Position numbers and translations under genes: made by a program | Shown: piece by piece, positions 25,733 to 34,431 of the stretch | Position numbering within the stretch: position 1 is the stretch's first letter | Layout of the letters: each line of letters starts with the position of its first letter | Origin: Bacteroides oleiciplenus YIT 12058 | GTDB taxonomy: Bacteria > Bacteroidota > Bacteroidia > Bacteroidales > Bacteroidaceae | Assembly: GCF_000315485.1 (NCBI RefSeq) | Contig: NZ_JH992945.1 | Span: 124,001-188,000 of the forward strand | DNA length: 64,000 nucleotides | Reading direction: 5' to 3' | The notes under the pieces: model-generated | What the model saw: only the letters and a program-made list of their open reading frames with translations | What the model was told of the DNA's origin: nothing | Database searches by the model: none

Positions 25733-27337
25733 ATGGCAAATATTAAACAAACAGTGAAGCTGGGTGTGTTCACCCTCGCAATCATGAATGTGACGGCAGT
25801 AGTATCCCTACGTGGACTACCAGCCGAGGCCGTTTACGGAATGAGTTCGGCCTTTTACTATTTATTTGCAGCCATTGTGTTCCTTATACCGACCTCACTC
25901 GTCGCTGCGGAACTGGCTGCCATGTTCCAGGATAAACAAGGTGGTGTATTCCGCTGGGTGGGCGAAGCCTACGGCAAGCGATTCGGTTTCCTTGCCATCT
26001 GGGTACAATGGATTGAAAGTACCATCTGGTACCCCACCGTATTGACTTTCGGTGCCGTATCCATCGCCTTCATAGGCATGAACGATGCACACGACATGTC
26101 CCTGGCAAGTAATAAGTACTACACACTCGCCGTTGTACTCATCATCTACTGGCTCGCCACATTCATCTCACTGAAAGGGATGGGATGGGTAGGTAAAGTA
26201 GCCAAAGTCGGTGGTATGGTCGGAACCATCATCCCGGCAGCCTTGCTGATTATCTTGGGTATCATTTACCTGGCTACAGGCGGACATTCCAATCTGGACT
26301 TCCACAGCAGTTTCTTCCCCGACCTGACGAACTTTGACAACGTCGTGCTCGCCGCAAGTATCTTCCTCTTTTATGCCGGTATGGAAATGGGCGGTATCCA
26401 CGTAAAGGATATGGAAAACCCATCCAAGAACTATCCGAAAGCAGTATTTATCGGTGCTGCTATCACAGTTATTATTTTCGTGTTGGGTACCTTCGCACTG
26501 GGTGTCATCATCCCGGCTAAGGATATCAGTTTAACACAGAGCTTACTGGTTGGTTTCGACAATTACTTCAAGTATATCCATGCTTCCTGGTTGTCACCAA
26601 TTATCGCTATTGCATTAGCATTCGGCGTACTGGCAGGTGTATTAACATGGGTTGCCGGTCCGTCTAAAGGTATTTTTGCCGTAGGTAAGGCTGGTTATAT
26701 GCCTCCGTTCTTCCAGAAGACTAATAAACTGGGTGTGCAGAAGAACATTCTATTCGTACAAGGTGGTGCTGTAACTGTATTGAGCCTCTTGTTCGTGGTT
26801 ATGCCTTCCGTACAGAGCTTCTATCAGATTCTGTCACAGTTGACAGTGGTTCTTTACCTCATCATGTATATGTTGATGTTTACAGGAGCTATCGTATTGC
26901 GTTATAAAATGAAGAAACTGAATCGTCCGTTCCGTATCGGTAAGGGGGGCAACGGATTGATGTGGTTCATCGGCGGACTTGGTTTCTGCGGTTCTCTGTT
27001 GGCGTTCATCCTGAGCTTCATCCCGCCCAGTCAGATTTCAACAGGTAGTAACACGGTTTGGTTCTCCGTACTGATTATCGGTGCAATCGTTGTTGTTGCA
27101 GCTCCATTCATCATCTACGCTTGCAAGAAACCGTCTTGGGTTGACCCGAACACTAACTTCGAGCCTTTCCACTGGGAAGTACAACCTCAGGTTGCCGCAT
27201 CTGCTGCAACAGCTACGGCTACTACGGCCACTGCTACTACAGCAGGAACTACAAACACAGCTACGGCAACTCCTCATGCAACTCCTACCTCAACCCCTAC
27301 TGGTACAACAAATAATTCCGGTACACCTAAATCATAG
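25733..27337 (+). CDS. gadC: Glutamate/GABA antiporter
   Basis: 534 residues. The APC fold has ~12 helices, and the region AGPSKGIFAVGKAGYMPPFFQKTN is characteristic of GadC-type exchangers. It exchanges external glutamate for internal GABA. The last ~45 residues are a low-complexity Ala/Thr tail (from AASAATATATTA to TPTGTTNNSGTPKS), encoded by repeated GCTAC/ACTAC codons. In E. coli GadC the C-terminus is a pH-sensitive plug, but this tail does not look like that plug. It completes the gadB-glsA-gadC set and is followed by a strong terminator. Confidence 0.95.
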   Translation: MANIKQTVKLGVFTLAIMNVTAVVSLRGLPAEAVYGMSSAFYYLFAAIVFLIPTSLVAAELAAMFQDKQGGVFRWVGEAYGKRFGFLAIWVQWIESTIWYPTVLTFGAVSIAFIGMNDAHDMSLASNKYYTLAVVLIIYWLATFISLKGMGWVGKVAKVGGMVGTIIPAALLIILGIIYLATGGHSNLDFHSSFFPDLTNFDNVVLAASIFLFYAGMEMGGIHVKDMENPSKNYPKAVFIGAAITVIIFVLGTFALGVIIPAKDISLTQSLLVGFDNYFKYIHASWLSPIIAIALAFGVLAGVLTWVAGPSKGIFAVGKAGYMPPFFQKTNKLGVQKNILFVQGGAVTVLSLLFVVMPSVQSFYQILSQLTVVLYLIMYMLMFTGAIVLRYKMKKLNRPFRIGKGGNGLMWFIGGLGFCGSLLAFILSFIPPSQISTGSNTVWFSVLIIGAIVVVAAPFIIYACKKPSWVDPNTNFEPFHWEVQPQVAASAATATATTATATTAGTTNTATATPHATPTSTPTGTTNNSGTPKS

Positions 27338-27360
27338 GATTATATCCGGAAATCATGAAA

Positions 27361-27397
27361 TGGGACTGTACATATCGCTTGTACAGCCCCATTTTTT
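27361..27397 (+). terminator. Terminator of gadC
   Basis: Perfect 12-bp stem TGGGACTGTACA / TGTACAGCCCCA (G-U allowed), 7-nt loop, then six T. Confidence 0.9.
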
Positions 27398-27495
27398 ATG
27401 AATCTGTTGACGAAAGCCATTCGCCATCGCTCCAAAACGAATAAGCCTTGCCAACGAATCTACTTAGCGCACTGATTATCAACAGATAGCATTTA

Positions 27496-27612
27496 CATTC
27501 CATTTACCTCGCAATGTAAAAGCATTTACCGCCGTATGTAACGACCTTTACCTCGGTATGTAACGCTCTTTACCTCGGTATGTAACGACCTTTACCTCGG
27601 CATGTAAATGGA
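27496..27612. repeat. Tandem 22-nt repeats (TTTACCTCGGTATGTAA)
   Basis: About five units of CTTTACCTCGGTATGTAACG with minor changes, 22 bases apart. Each unit is itself a weak inverted repeat (TTTAC ... GTAAA). No open frame with gene-like character covers it. It lies in the 483-base gap between gadC and the flavin oxidoreductase gene. Confidence 0.8.
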
Positions 27613-27697
27613 GTTACCATTTGGGGTAAACGAAATTCCCGTGGGAGGAAACAACCGTACTTATAAGGCGCCATTCATATCCGTACGGCAGACAAAC

Positions 27698-27791
27698 CCG
27701 TTTTAGCCTCGTGAGATAAAAAAATCCGTCTCACAAGATGAAGCATTTCATCCCGTGAGACGGATATTCTCATCTCACGAGGCTAAAACGG
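27698..27791. repeat. Long hairpin with 20-bp perfect outer stem
   Basis: CCGTTTTAGCCTCGTGAGAT (27698-27717) is the exact reverse complement of 27772-27791. An inner stem, TCCGTCTCAC (27725-27734) with GTGAGACGGA (27755-27764), and a further ATGAA/TTCAT pair continue the fold. A third copy of GTCTCGTGAGAT lies just outside. It may end transcription of the minus-strand gene at 27821. Confidence 0.9.
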
Positions 27792-27820
27792 TTCGTCTCG
27801 TGAGATCATATTTCTTCATA

Positions 27821-28762
27821 TTAATCTTTCAGTTCATCCCATGCTCTTTTATATCCTTCCGTCAGTTCCTGCATCACCTCAGTAACCGTCTGTATCTGCC
27901 TGCCGTAAAGCAAAGCTGATGCTTGACCTATTTCCAACTCGCCTTCTTCCAGGTCTCCATAAAAAATACCTTTCTTAGCACGTCCACGCGCCAGAAGAAT
28001 GCGAAGTTCATCCTGGGTTGCCCCCACTGCCTCAGCAGCTTCCACTGCATCGCGGAAATTACTTCTTGCCAGACGTACCGGAGCAAGTTTTTTTAGCAAT
28101 AACCTGGTATCCCCCTCTTGTAAGCGCAGACAGTAGTCCTTGAAATATTCGTGGGCCGAGCTTTCCTGTGTCAATGCGAAACGCGTACCTATTTGTACAC
28201 CTTCCGCTCCCAATACGCGAGCGGCAAGCATAGCTTCGCCCGTAACAATTCCTCCAGCAGCAATCAACGGTAAAGTAGTAGCAGCGCGTACGGCAGGTAT
28301 CAGGCACAAAGTGGTAGTTTCTTCCCTTCCATTGTGTCCGCCGGCTTCGAAGCCCTCGGCCACAACAGCATCCACACCTGCCTCTTCGGCCTTCATCGCA
28401 AAGCGGGAAGAACTAACCACATGTACCACTGTCACACCTCTCTCCTTCAGCCATCCGGTCCACTTGGCAGGACTTCCGGCAGAGGTAAATACTATATTGA
28501 CTCCCTCATCCACTATTATCTGCATGATTTCTTCAATCTGTGGATACATCAACGGAACATTGACTCCAAAAGCATGATGTGTAGCGGCACGGCATTTGCG
28601 GATATGCTCGCGCAAAGTCTCAGGGTGCATTGATCCTGCTCCAAGCAAGCCCAGTCCACCCGCGTTACTCACTGCCGACGCCAAGCGCCAACCACTACAC
28701 CAAACCATACCACCTTGGATTATTGGATATTTTATTCCGAAAAGGGAAGTAATTCTGTTCAT
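27821..28762 (-). CDS. Nitronate monooxygenase / FabK-like flavoprotein
   Basis: 313 residues with a TIM-barrel FMN enzyme pattern: PIIQGGMVWCSGWRLASAVSNAGGLGLLG at the start, GVNVPLMYP, VSSSRFAMKAEEAGVDAVVAEGFEAGGHNG and PLIAAGGI...ALGAEGVQIGTRFALT-like segments. The family includes enoyl-ACP reductase II (FabK) and nitronate monooxygenase, which are hard to separate by motifs. The GFEAGGHNG signature with the downstream GTRF occurs in both. It is a single gene on the minus strand. Function is therefore oxidoreductase, with fatty-acid synthesis or nitronate detoxification both possible. Confidence 0.85.
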   Translation of the reverse strand: MNRITSLFGIKYPIIQGGMVWCSGWRLASAVSNAGGLGLLGAGSMHPETLREHIRKCRAATHHAFGVNVPLMYPQIEEIMQIIVDEGVNIVFTSAGSPAKWTGWLKERGVTVVHVVSSSRFAMKAEEAGVDAVVAEGFEAGGHNGREETTTLCLIPAVRAATTLPLIAAGGIVTGEAMLAARVLGAEGVQIGTRFALTQESSAHEYFKDYCLRLQEGDTRLLLKKLAPVRLARSNFRDAVEAAEAVGATQDELRILLARGRAKKGIFYGDLEEGELEIGQASALLYGRQIQTVTEVMQELTEGYKRAWDELKD

Positions 28763-28947
28763 AGTTTCCTTCGTTTAGGCATTATTAAGGAAGAAACAAG
28801 AAAAAAGGACGAAAGGTTCGGAAGAAAAGACGATATGTCATAAAAACTGCACCCGGAAATACGAATATACAACATACGCATAACCGGGTGCACAAATAAT
28901 ACAAATGAAGATTAAACAATTATCCTTATAATAAACACATCTTTTCC

Positions 28948-29631
28948 TTAATTACTAATTGCCTTGACCGGCTCTTTTCTCTGCACTGCTATAGAGTCTC
29001 CATACGCTCGCAGCACTTCCAGCGTACGAGCCCGGCGTTTACGCCCCTTGACGTTCCAGAACTCTTTGGTAAAAGGTGCCAGAAAGTCACCGGTAAAACC
29101 TAAACCGCCACCGGCGCCCTGCCAACTCCCCACAGCCATATTATTTGCCCGTTCCGTTGCCCGGTAACGCATTCCGGTCGCTTCTATCTCGTCTACACTT
29201 TCACGTACACCCTTATCAAAGGGATGTTTTGCCCAGTTGCTATAAATCTTGAGTGCCGTAAGTTCATAAAAAGGATCGCCTCGCCACGTATTCTTATCTA
29301 TTTTAATTTTCTTCTGATACACCGGGTCCCAGTTGTACTTTGTATTCGCTGTATAAGGGCGCAAGGTAAGGACCACTTTCTTCTTCGGCGTATTGGGTAT
29401 CTCAGGTAGTGTTGTGTTGAAGTCCAACCATTGTTTTTCCGTCGACATCTGTTGCGTACCTATAGGCTGATCTATTCCCAGCTCTTTCAGTACCTCCGGA
29501 TTCAACTTCATTTCCCCCTCTCCATCCAGCAAGCGGCGCAATCGCAGAGAGTCCTGAGGTGTCCAGTTCTGAGCGCAAAAGGGAAGGACTGCTGCAAAAA
29601 GCAGTCCGATTATAGTGCAATATCTTCTCAT
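28948..29631 (-). CDS. DUF4858-type secreted protein
   Basis: 227 residues with a signal peptide (YCTIIGLLFAAVLPFCAQ). Next come a leucine/charged stretch (DSLRLRRLLDGEGEMKLNPEVLKELGI) and a conserved-looking central part (TLRPYTANTKYNWDPVYQKK; FYELTALKIYSNWAKHPFDKGVR). It appears related to DUF4858 proteins of Bacteroides; this naming is from memory of the family. It is last in the ECF sigma operon, 12 bases after the previous gene. Function is unknown; an envelope role is expected. Confidence 0.65.
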   Translation of the reverse strand: MRRYCTIIGLLFAAVLPFCAQNWTPQDSLRLRRLLDGEGEMKLNPEVLKELGIDQPIGTQQMSTEKQWLDFNTTLPEIPNTPKKKVVLTLRPYTANTKYNWDPVYQKKIKIDKNTWRGDPFYELTALKIYSNWAKHPFDKGVRESVDEIEATGMRYRATERANNMAVGSWQGAGGGLGFTGDFLAPFTKEFWNVKGRKRRARTLEVLRAYGDSIAVQRKEPVKAISN

Positions 29632-29643
29632 TAATTTATTTTC

Positions 29644-30225
29644 TTACCACCACATATATCCGCTTCCGCAAAGCGGTTCATCATAACAGGGGTCTATGGT
29701 CCACATTGTGCGGGGATATTTGCGGCTCTCCCACCAACGGCGATAACGGGCGGCAGCATCCAGTACCTCGTCATCAGACAAAAAGTAGATGCCTTCATAA
29801 TTTTCCGCATCCGCATGTACCATCTTACAACCCATTGAGGCATTCTGCCCTAAACGAATGGTTTCCACCGTCCACAAAATACATTCACCTAAACGTAGCT
29901 TGCCTCCAGCGGAGTAAGAAACCGGTGCCAACGGGAAAGAAGGAATTACCGTCATATCTTCGGCATACTTCAACAGACCTTCTATGTCGTTAACAGTAAA
30001 CCGGGGTACAGTGTTCAAACCTTCCGGGCTTTCTACTGAATACTTCCCTCCTTTCAGTTGCTTGACAAACAAATCCACATCAGGATTATTATAATCCAAC
30101 GTCTCTTCAGTGCATGACACAAAAGAAATAGAAAAGCAAAGCAGTAACGCCAACATTGCGGTGCGATATGAGCGGATATTGATTCGTCCGCCAGCGAGTA
30201 TAGTATATAGAGATAGAGTTCTCAT
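29644..30225 (-). CDS. DUF4943-type lipoprotein
   Basis: 193 residues. The lipobox SFVSC, with the lipidated Cys, follows a hydrophobic segment preceded by an unusually long N-terminus; the ATG at 30225 may not be the true start, and one nearer AMLALLLCFSISF would give a normal signal. The mature part begins TEETLDYNNPDVDLFVKQLKGG and ends in an aromatic tail GSGYMWW. It is probably anchored in the outer membrane. It is third in the sigma operon, between the anti-sigma/barrel gene and the DUF4858 gene. Confidence 0.65.
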   Translation of the reverse strand: MRTLSLYTILAGGRINIRSYRTAMLALLLCFSISFVSCTEETLDYNNPDVDLFVKQLKGGKYSVESPEGLNTVPRFTVNDIEGLLKYAEDMTVIPSFPLAPVSYSAGGKLRLGECILWTVETIRLGQNASMGCKMVHADAENYEGIYFLSDDEVLDAAARYRRWWESRKYPRTMWTIDPCYDEPLCGSGYMWW

Positions 30226-30243
30226 TATTGTATTGTATTAAGG

Positions 30244-31413
30244 TTAATATGTCATACGAACACCGCAGAGCAGGTTAAGGTTCGTGGAGCGTTCTGTATG
30301 CAGTGTTTTTGTCTGCGAATCCGTATCAAAATGATGGGATACCGTAGGTTCGGCAAACAGGGCTATCCGGTCGTTAAGTTTATAACGGATACCCAGACCG
30401 GCTGCAACAGAAAGTTGTATGGGTTCTGCACCGAAGCCGTTATCTCCTGCCCCAGCTATGCACTTCTCTGCAGCGCCACCCAGCGTAGCATAAAAATCTA
30501 TTTTGGAACTGCTTGCCAGCATTGCATTCAGTTTCACCGGAACAGCCAATGTATGTATGGTATGATCTGCATCCAGACGATTGTATTGCAAGCCTGCCTC
30601 CAGGGAGAAATGTTTATTCAAACGACGTTCTGCCGAAACGTTGGCAGTGAACGGCATTCCGAAATCACCCTTTGGTAATGATGTACCGATTCCAGCCTTG
30701 AAAGCCCAATTCTGTTTTTTACCGGCAGCATCCGTACTTGCCAACGCAGCACCTTTCCGTTTGGAACGTACGTTAGGGTCGGTATCGGGAGTTGTATTGG
30801 CAGGATTAGTCGTTGCATGATAATCATTTCCATTCTGCGTTGAAACATTCTGTCCATACATGCCATTTCCTCCCTGCTGGTGGTTGTTGCCATATACACG
30901 CTGCGTAATCGTAATGGAAACGGTGACAGATACGGATTCATCGTCTTCACCGTTCGAAGCAAGCACCGTAGCAGATGAAGATTGTCCCGGATGTTTGTGA
31001 CCGGGCTTCTGTGCCGTTGGGTTGGCATCATGGATAGAAGGGAATTTCTCCTGCACCACGTCTCCGTTCAGGCTACCTTCCGGTGTCAGGGTAGCAACCT
31101 TCGTAAATGCTTCCTGGATTTCTTCTTTCGGAGAGAAATACCAGAATGCAGCCGAAGCAGCTCCCAGCACCAATACTACGGAAGCGGCCGCAGCCACCCG
31201 GTAGAAGCGTGGAGTAAGGACGGCCCCCCTTTGTTTTTGCCCGGATAAGTTGGCAGCCTGTCCGGAAGCAACAGCCGCAGAAGCATCTGTCACATCAGAT
31301 CCAGCTTTCGAAAGGTCGCTTTGCAGTCCCTCCCAAAAACCATCCCGTACCGTCATCTCTGCACCAGCGAGGCGACTGCGGAACAAACCGGTTATTTCAT
31401 TATTTCCTTTCAT
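30244..31413 (-). CDS. Anti-sigma-like membrane protein fused to an outer-membrane beta-barrel domain
   Basis: 389 residues. The first ~65 are cytoplasmic in character (FRSRLAGAEMTVRDGFWEGLQSDL). One membrane helix follows (FYRVAAAASVVLVLGAASAAFWYF), then a Ser/Asn/Gly-rich linker of ~130 residues. The end (~230-389: FKAGIGTSLPKGDFGMPFTANVSAERRLNKHFSLEAGLQYN ... LCGVRMTY) has the alternating pattern and terminal aromatic of an outer-membrane barrel. Its start overlaps the ECF sigma gene by 14 bases, as anti-sigma genes often do. The layout suggests a protein spanning from cytoplasm to outer membrane. Alternatively, the C-terminal domain stays periplasmic. Confidence 0.75.
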   Translation of the reverse strand: MKGNNEITGLFRSRLAGAEMTVRDGFWEGLQSDLSKAGSDVTDASAAVASGQAANLSGQKQRGAVLTPRFYRVAAAASVVLVLGAASAAFWYFSPKEEIQEAFTKVATLTPEGSLNGDVVQEKFPSIHDANPTAQKPGHKHPGQSSSATVLASNGEDDESVSVTVSITITQRVYGNNHQQGGNGMYGQNVSTQNGNDYHATTNPANTTPDTDPNVRSKRKGAALASTDAAGKKQNWAFKAGIGTSLPKGDFGMPFTANVSAERRLNKHFSLEAGLQYNRLDADHTIHTLAVPVKLNAMLASSSKIDFYATLGGAAEKCIAGAGDNGFGAEPIQLSVAAGLGIRYKLNDRIALFAEPTVSHHFDTDSQTKTLHTERSTNLNLLCGVRMTY

Positions 31414-31951
31414 ACTCTGTATATTCTTTAATTCTTTTTGCTAACAAATTCTTGGCGCGATGCAACTGCGAGGTGGACGAATGTACCTTAATCCCAAGCA
31501 TTTCCGCTATTTCCTTGTGCGATTTCTCTTCAAACACATACAAGTTGAAAACGGTTCGGCATCCATCAGGTAATTCTGCTACAAATGCCATTAATTGGTC
31601 TTCGGACAGGCGGTCGCCATTGTCGGCTATACTTGCTTCGTCGGGCAGGTCGGGCAATTGTTCTTCGTTCACCACCAGTTGGGTGATGCGCTTCTGCCTT
31701 CGCAGATAGTCTATTGCCTGTGTCACCATTACTCTTGTCACCCACGTTGCCAGTGCACATTCGCCCCGGAAAGTGAAATGGGTGAAGATTTTGATGAACC
31801 CATCGTGCAGTACGTCATGCGCCGCATCCACGTCGCCCGTATAGCGGTAACATACCGCGAGCATCTGCTTGGCATAAAGGGTGTACAGTTCCTTACGAGC
31901 AGAATCTTTCCCTGCCCGGCAGCCCTCTATCAGTTCTATATCATTTTCCAA
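31400..31951 (-). CDS. ECF-family RNA polymerase sigma factor
   Basis: 183 residues. Region 2 contains FIKIFTHFTFRGECALATWVTRVMVTQAIDYLRRQKR, and region 4 contains LPDGCRTVFNLYVFEEKSHKEIAEMLGIKVHSSTSQLHRAKNLLAKRI with the helix-turn-helix. It redirects RNA polymerase in response to an envelope or external signal. It is first in an operon followed, with a 14-base overlap, by the anti-sigma/barrel fusion, then DUF4943 and DUF4858 proteins. Its targets cannot be read here. Confidence 0.93.
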   Translation of the reverse strand: MENDIELIEGCRAGKDSARKELYTLYAKQMLAVCYRYTGDVDAAHDVLHDGFIKIFTHFTFRGECALATWVTRVMVTQAIDYLRRQKRITQLVVNEEQLPDLPDEASIADNGDRLSEDQLMAFVAELPDGCRTVFNLYVFEEKSHKEIAEMLGIKVHSSTSQLHRAKNLLAKRIKEYTEYERK

Positions 31952-32059
31952 TGTCAGTGCTCTTTTTTACGGACGCCTCTTCGCGTCGTTTGTTAGTTAG
32001 ACGCAGCTTTCCGAAGAATGCTGCAATGTTATCTCTAAAAAGAAGTTAAAGAACGGAGA

Positions 32060-32764
32060 TTATTTATACTTTGCTTTCAAAGTCTGTATTTGCTTGTCAA
32101 GCATCTCATCCAGTTCATCAAATTCATCCCAATACAAGAAACCGGGTACCATTATTACAAAATTGACAAATTCATCATTACTTATAAGAAATGAGACTTG
32201 ACCCAGCAAGTCGTTGTCAGTTTCCAAAGCAAACTTCATATTCCTGGACATTACAAGTCCCATAAGTACATTTGTTTTTGCTGCATAGTAATCACCGACA
32301 TCTTTCTTCCGCTTCCCCAACTCAAAATAGGTCTGCAATATATCCTGCAACAAACGCTTGTCAGAAATATACTGCATCAACGAAGAACCTTTCAGGACAT
32401 CCAATGCATCGGTTTTATAAGAGAGTTCATTCATATTATTGAAAAGCTTGTCATACTTACTTAAAGTATCCGTCGGTATTCCTGATATATCCATTTTATG
32501 CTCTATCAGCAAAGAACTCATGTGCTTGTCTATATCCAACAAATGCTTTATATTACGCAGCTCCTTCCTATTATACTCCAATTCTTCCGTTATCAGTTGC
32601 ATCGCAGCCCGTACCTCTTTTTGACGACTATGCTCCGTAACCTTATCACTTCCCCAAAAAGTAACAATGATACCTGCCGCCACAATGCTGAACTGACGGA
32701 AATAGTCGCCCAATCTCCAGCCTTTAATCGTAGACTTTATCTTATCTATATTTTCCATAAGCAT
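32060..32764 (-). CDS. Membrane protein of unknown function, paralogue of the upstream gene
   Basis: 234 residues. The basic N-terminus IKSTIKGWRLGDYFRQ is followed by one membrane helix (FSIVAAGIIVTFWGSDKV) and a ~190-residue soluble part rich in charged helices (HSRQKEVRAAMQLITEELEYNRKELRNIKHLLDIDKHMSSLLIEH). It is clearly related over its whole length to the next gene upstream, whose stop codon touches this ATG. No family is recognised. It likely acts as a pair with its paralogue, for example as a heteromeric membrane complex; this is inference. Confidence 0.7.
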   Translation of the reverse strand: MLMENIDKIKSTIKGWRLGDYFRQFSIVAAGIIVTFWGSDKVTEHSRQKEVRAAMQLITEELEYNRKELRNIKHLLDIDKHMSSLLIEHKMDISGIPTDTLSKYDKLFNNMNELSYKTDALDVLKGSSLMQYISDKRLLQDILQTYFELGKRKKDVGDYYAAKTNVLMGLVMSRNMKFALETDNDLLGQVSFLISNDEFVNFVIMVPGFLYWDEFDELDEMLDKQIQTLKAKYK

Positions 32765-33475
32765 TTATTTTGAGCCATATTTCTGTTCAATAGTTCGTAT
32801 CATCTTATCAATCTTTTGCCTCACACGTTTTCTATAATCAGGAGTAAAATACTTCTGGGGAATTCTCAGAAAGTTTCTCAGTTTCTTATCCGAAACATAT
32901 ATTTCCCATGCTTCCCAGCCTCCTTCATTTGCCGTGCTTATTTGTTCATCAGTCAGTGACAAATAGAAAGGACGAAACGCATCCTCCTTCATATCATAAT
33001 ACCCGTTCATAGTCAATTTACATCCTTCTAATGTCTCATATATCTCAGTCAGCGACAACAAAAGCTCCTTATCAGATATTTTCTGCATCAGCATAGAGCT
33101 TTTAAGTATATCCAGCGCATTCTGGGTATAAGAATAGCTGCGGACGTGCCCTAAAATGAAGCGGAATTGTTTCAAGGAATCTTCCGGTATTGAGCGGATA
33201 TTCATATCATGTTCCACCAACAAAGCAGAAAGATGTTCATCTTCACTGAACTCGGACATAATCTCTTCAAAGTTCTTCCGATTATTTTTCAGTTCATCCT
33301 TAATCAGCAACATAGTAGACTTAATGTCCTTCTGTTCCGAACATCTGGTGACCAGTTCACTGCCGACGAAAGTTATCAGCACACCGATTACAACAATGGA
33401 AGTTTGCCGCACATACTCGCCCGGTTTCCATTTTTTGATAGTAGTTTTTACTCTATTCCAGTCTATCTTTTCCAT
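32765..33475 (-). CDS. Membrane protein of unknown function, paralogue of the downstream gene
   Basis: 236 residues from the ATG at 33475; in-frame ATGs at 33487 and 33511 would add 4 or 12 residues. This start is chosen because it aligns with the paralogue (MEKIDWNRVKTTIKKWKPGEY against MENIDKIKSTIKGWRLGDY). One membrane helix (TSIVVIGVLITFVGSELV), then RCSEQKDIKSTMLLIKDELKNNRKNFEEIM and a helical soluble domain ending in a basic segment. The genes are adjacent with no spacer. No family is recognised. Confidence 0.7.
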   Translation of the reverse strand: MEKIDWNRVKTTIKKWKPGEYVRQTSIVVIGVLITFVGSELVTRCSEQKDIKSTMLLIKDELKNNRKNFEEIMSEFSEDEHLSALLVEHDMNIRSIPEDSLKQFRFILGHVRSYSYTQNALDILKSSMLMQKISDKELLLSLTEIYETLEGCKLTMNGYYDMKEDAFRPFYLSLTDEQISTANEGGWEAWEIYVSDKKLRNFLRIPQKYFTPDYRKRVRQKIDKMIRTIEQKYGSK

Positions 33476-33582
33476 ACTTTCCAAGTGCATCTTAAGAAGA
33501 AAGCTTCTCATAAAGATTGCAATATGATGGCAAACTTATGAGAAGCTTCCTGCTATTCTTTAAATACGGCTTTCTGCCTTTG

Positions 33583-34431
33583 TCAACATGCTTTAAAGCT
33601 CATATCCAATCCCTTCACAGAGTGGGTCAGAGCACCGACTGAGATAAAGTCTACGCCACATTCGGCATAGTCGCGCAGCGTATCGAACGTGATACCGCCG
33701 GAAGACTCGGTTTCGTAACGGCCTGCTACCATATCCACAGCTTTCTTCGTCATTTCGGGCGTGAAGTTGTCGAACATGATACGGTCTACGCCGCCAAGAT
33801 CGAGCACTTGCTGCAATTCGTCGAAGTTACGTACTTCAATCTCTATTTTAAGGTCTTTGCCTTTCTCTCTGCAATATTCCTTGGCACGGTTGATGGCCTT
33901 ATCAATGCCTCCGGCAAAGTCCACATGATTGTCTTTCAACAGGATCATATCGAAAAGACCGATACGATGGTTTACGCCGCCGCCAATCTTCACTGCCATT
34001 TTCTCAAGAATACGCATGCCCGGAGTAGTCTTACGGGTATCGAGTACACGTGTATTCGTACCTTTCAGTTTTTCGGCATATTGATGTGTCATGGTAGCAA
34101 TTCCACTCATGCGCTGCATAATGTTCAGCATCAGGCGCTCCGTCTGCAACAGAGACTGCACTTTTCCTTCCACCACCATAGCCACGTCACCCGGTTTCAC
34201 TTCCGCACCATCGTTGATGAACACTTCTACTTTCATAGTCGGGTCGAAACGACGGAACACTTCTTTGGCTACTTCGATACCAGCCAGTATGCCCGGCTCC
34301 TTAATCAAAAGTTTGGACTTACCCATCGCCGTAGCAGGGATGCACGAGAGGGTGGTATGGTCGCCGTCGCCTATGTCTTCTGCAAAGGCAAGGTCTATCA
34401 GCCTGTCAATCAATTCTTCTTCCTTATTCAT
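33583..34431 (-). CDS. nadC: Nicotinate-nucleotide pyrophosphorylase (quinolinate phosphoribosyltransferase)
   Basis: 282 residues, normal length. Marks are AEDIGDGDHTTLSCIPA, the PRPP-site ERLMLNIMQRMSGIATMT, the signature DTRKTTPGMRILEKMAVKIGGGVNHRIGLFDMILLKDNHVDFAGG, and ESSGGITFDTLRDYAECGVDFISVGALTHS at the end. It converts quinolinate and PRPP to nicotinate mononucleotide in NAD synthesis. It starts 8 bases inside the end of the upstream DUF4783 gene, so the two are co-transcribed. Confidence 0.97.
   Translation of the reverse strand: MNKEEELIDRLIDLAFAEDIGDGDHTTLSCIPATAMGKSKLLIKEPGILAGIEVAKEVFRRFDPTMKVEVFINDGAEVKPGDVAMVVEGKVQSLLQTERLMLNIMQRMSGIATMTHQYAEKLKGTNTRVLDTRKTTPGMRILEKMAVKIGGGVNHRIGLFDMILLKDNHVDFAGGIDKAINRAKEYCREKGKDLKIEIEVRNFDELQQVLDLGGVDRIMFDNFTPEMTKKAVDMVAGRYETESSGGITFDTLRDYAECGVDFISVGALTHSVKGLDMSFKAC

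Noticed and set aside
27081..27401. 106-codon open frame over the gadC end
   Set aside because: Produced by the repetitive Ala/Thr-coding DNA read in another frame.
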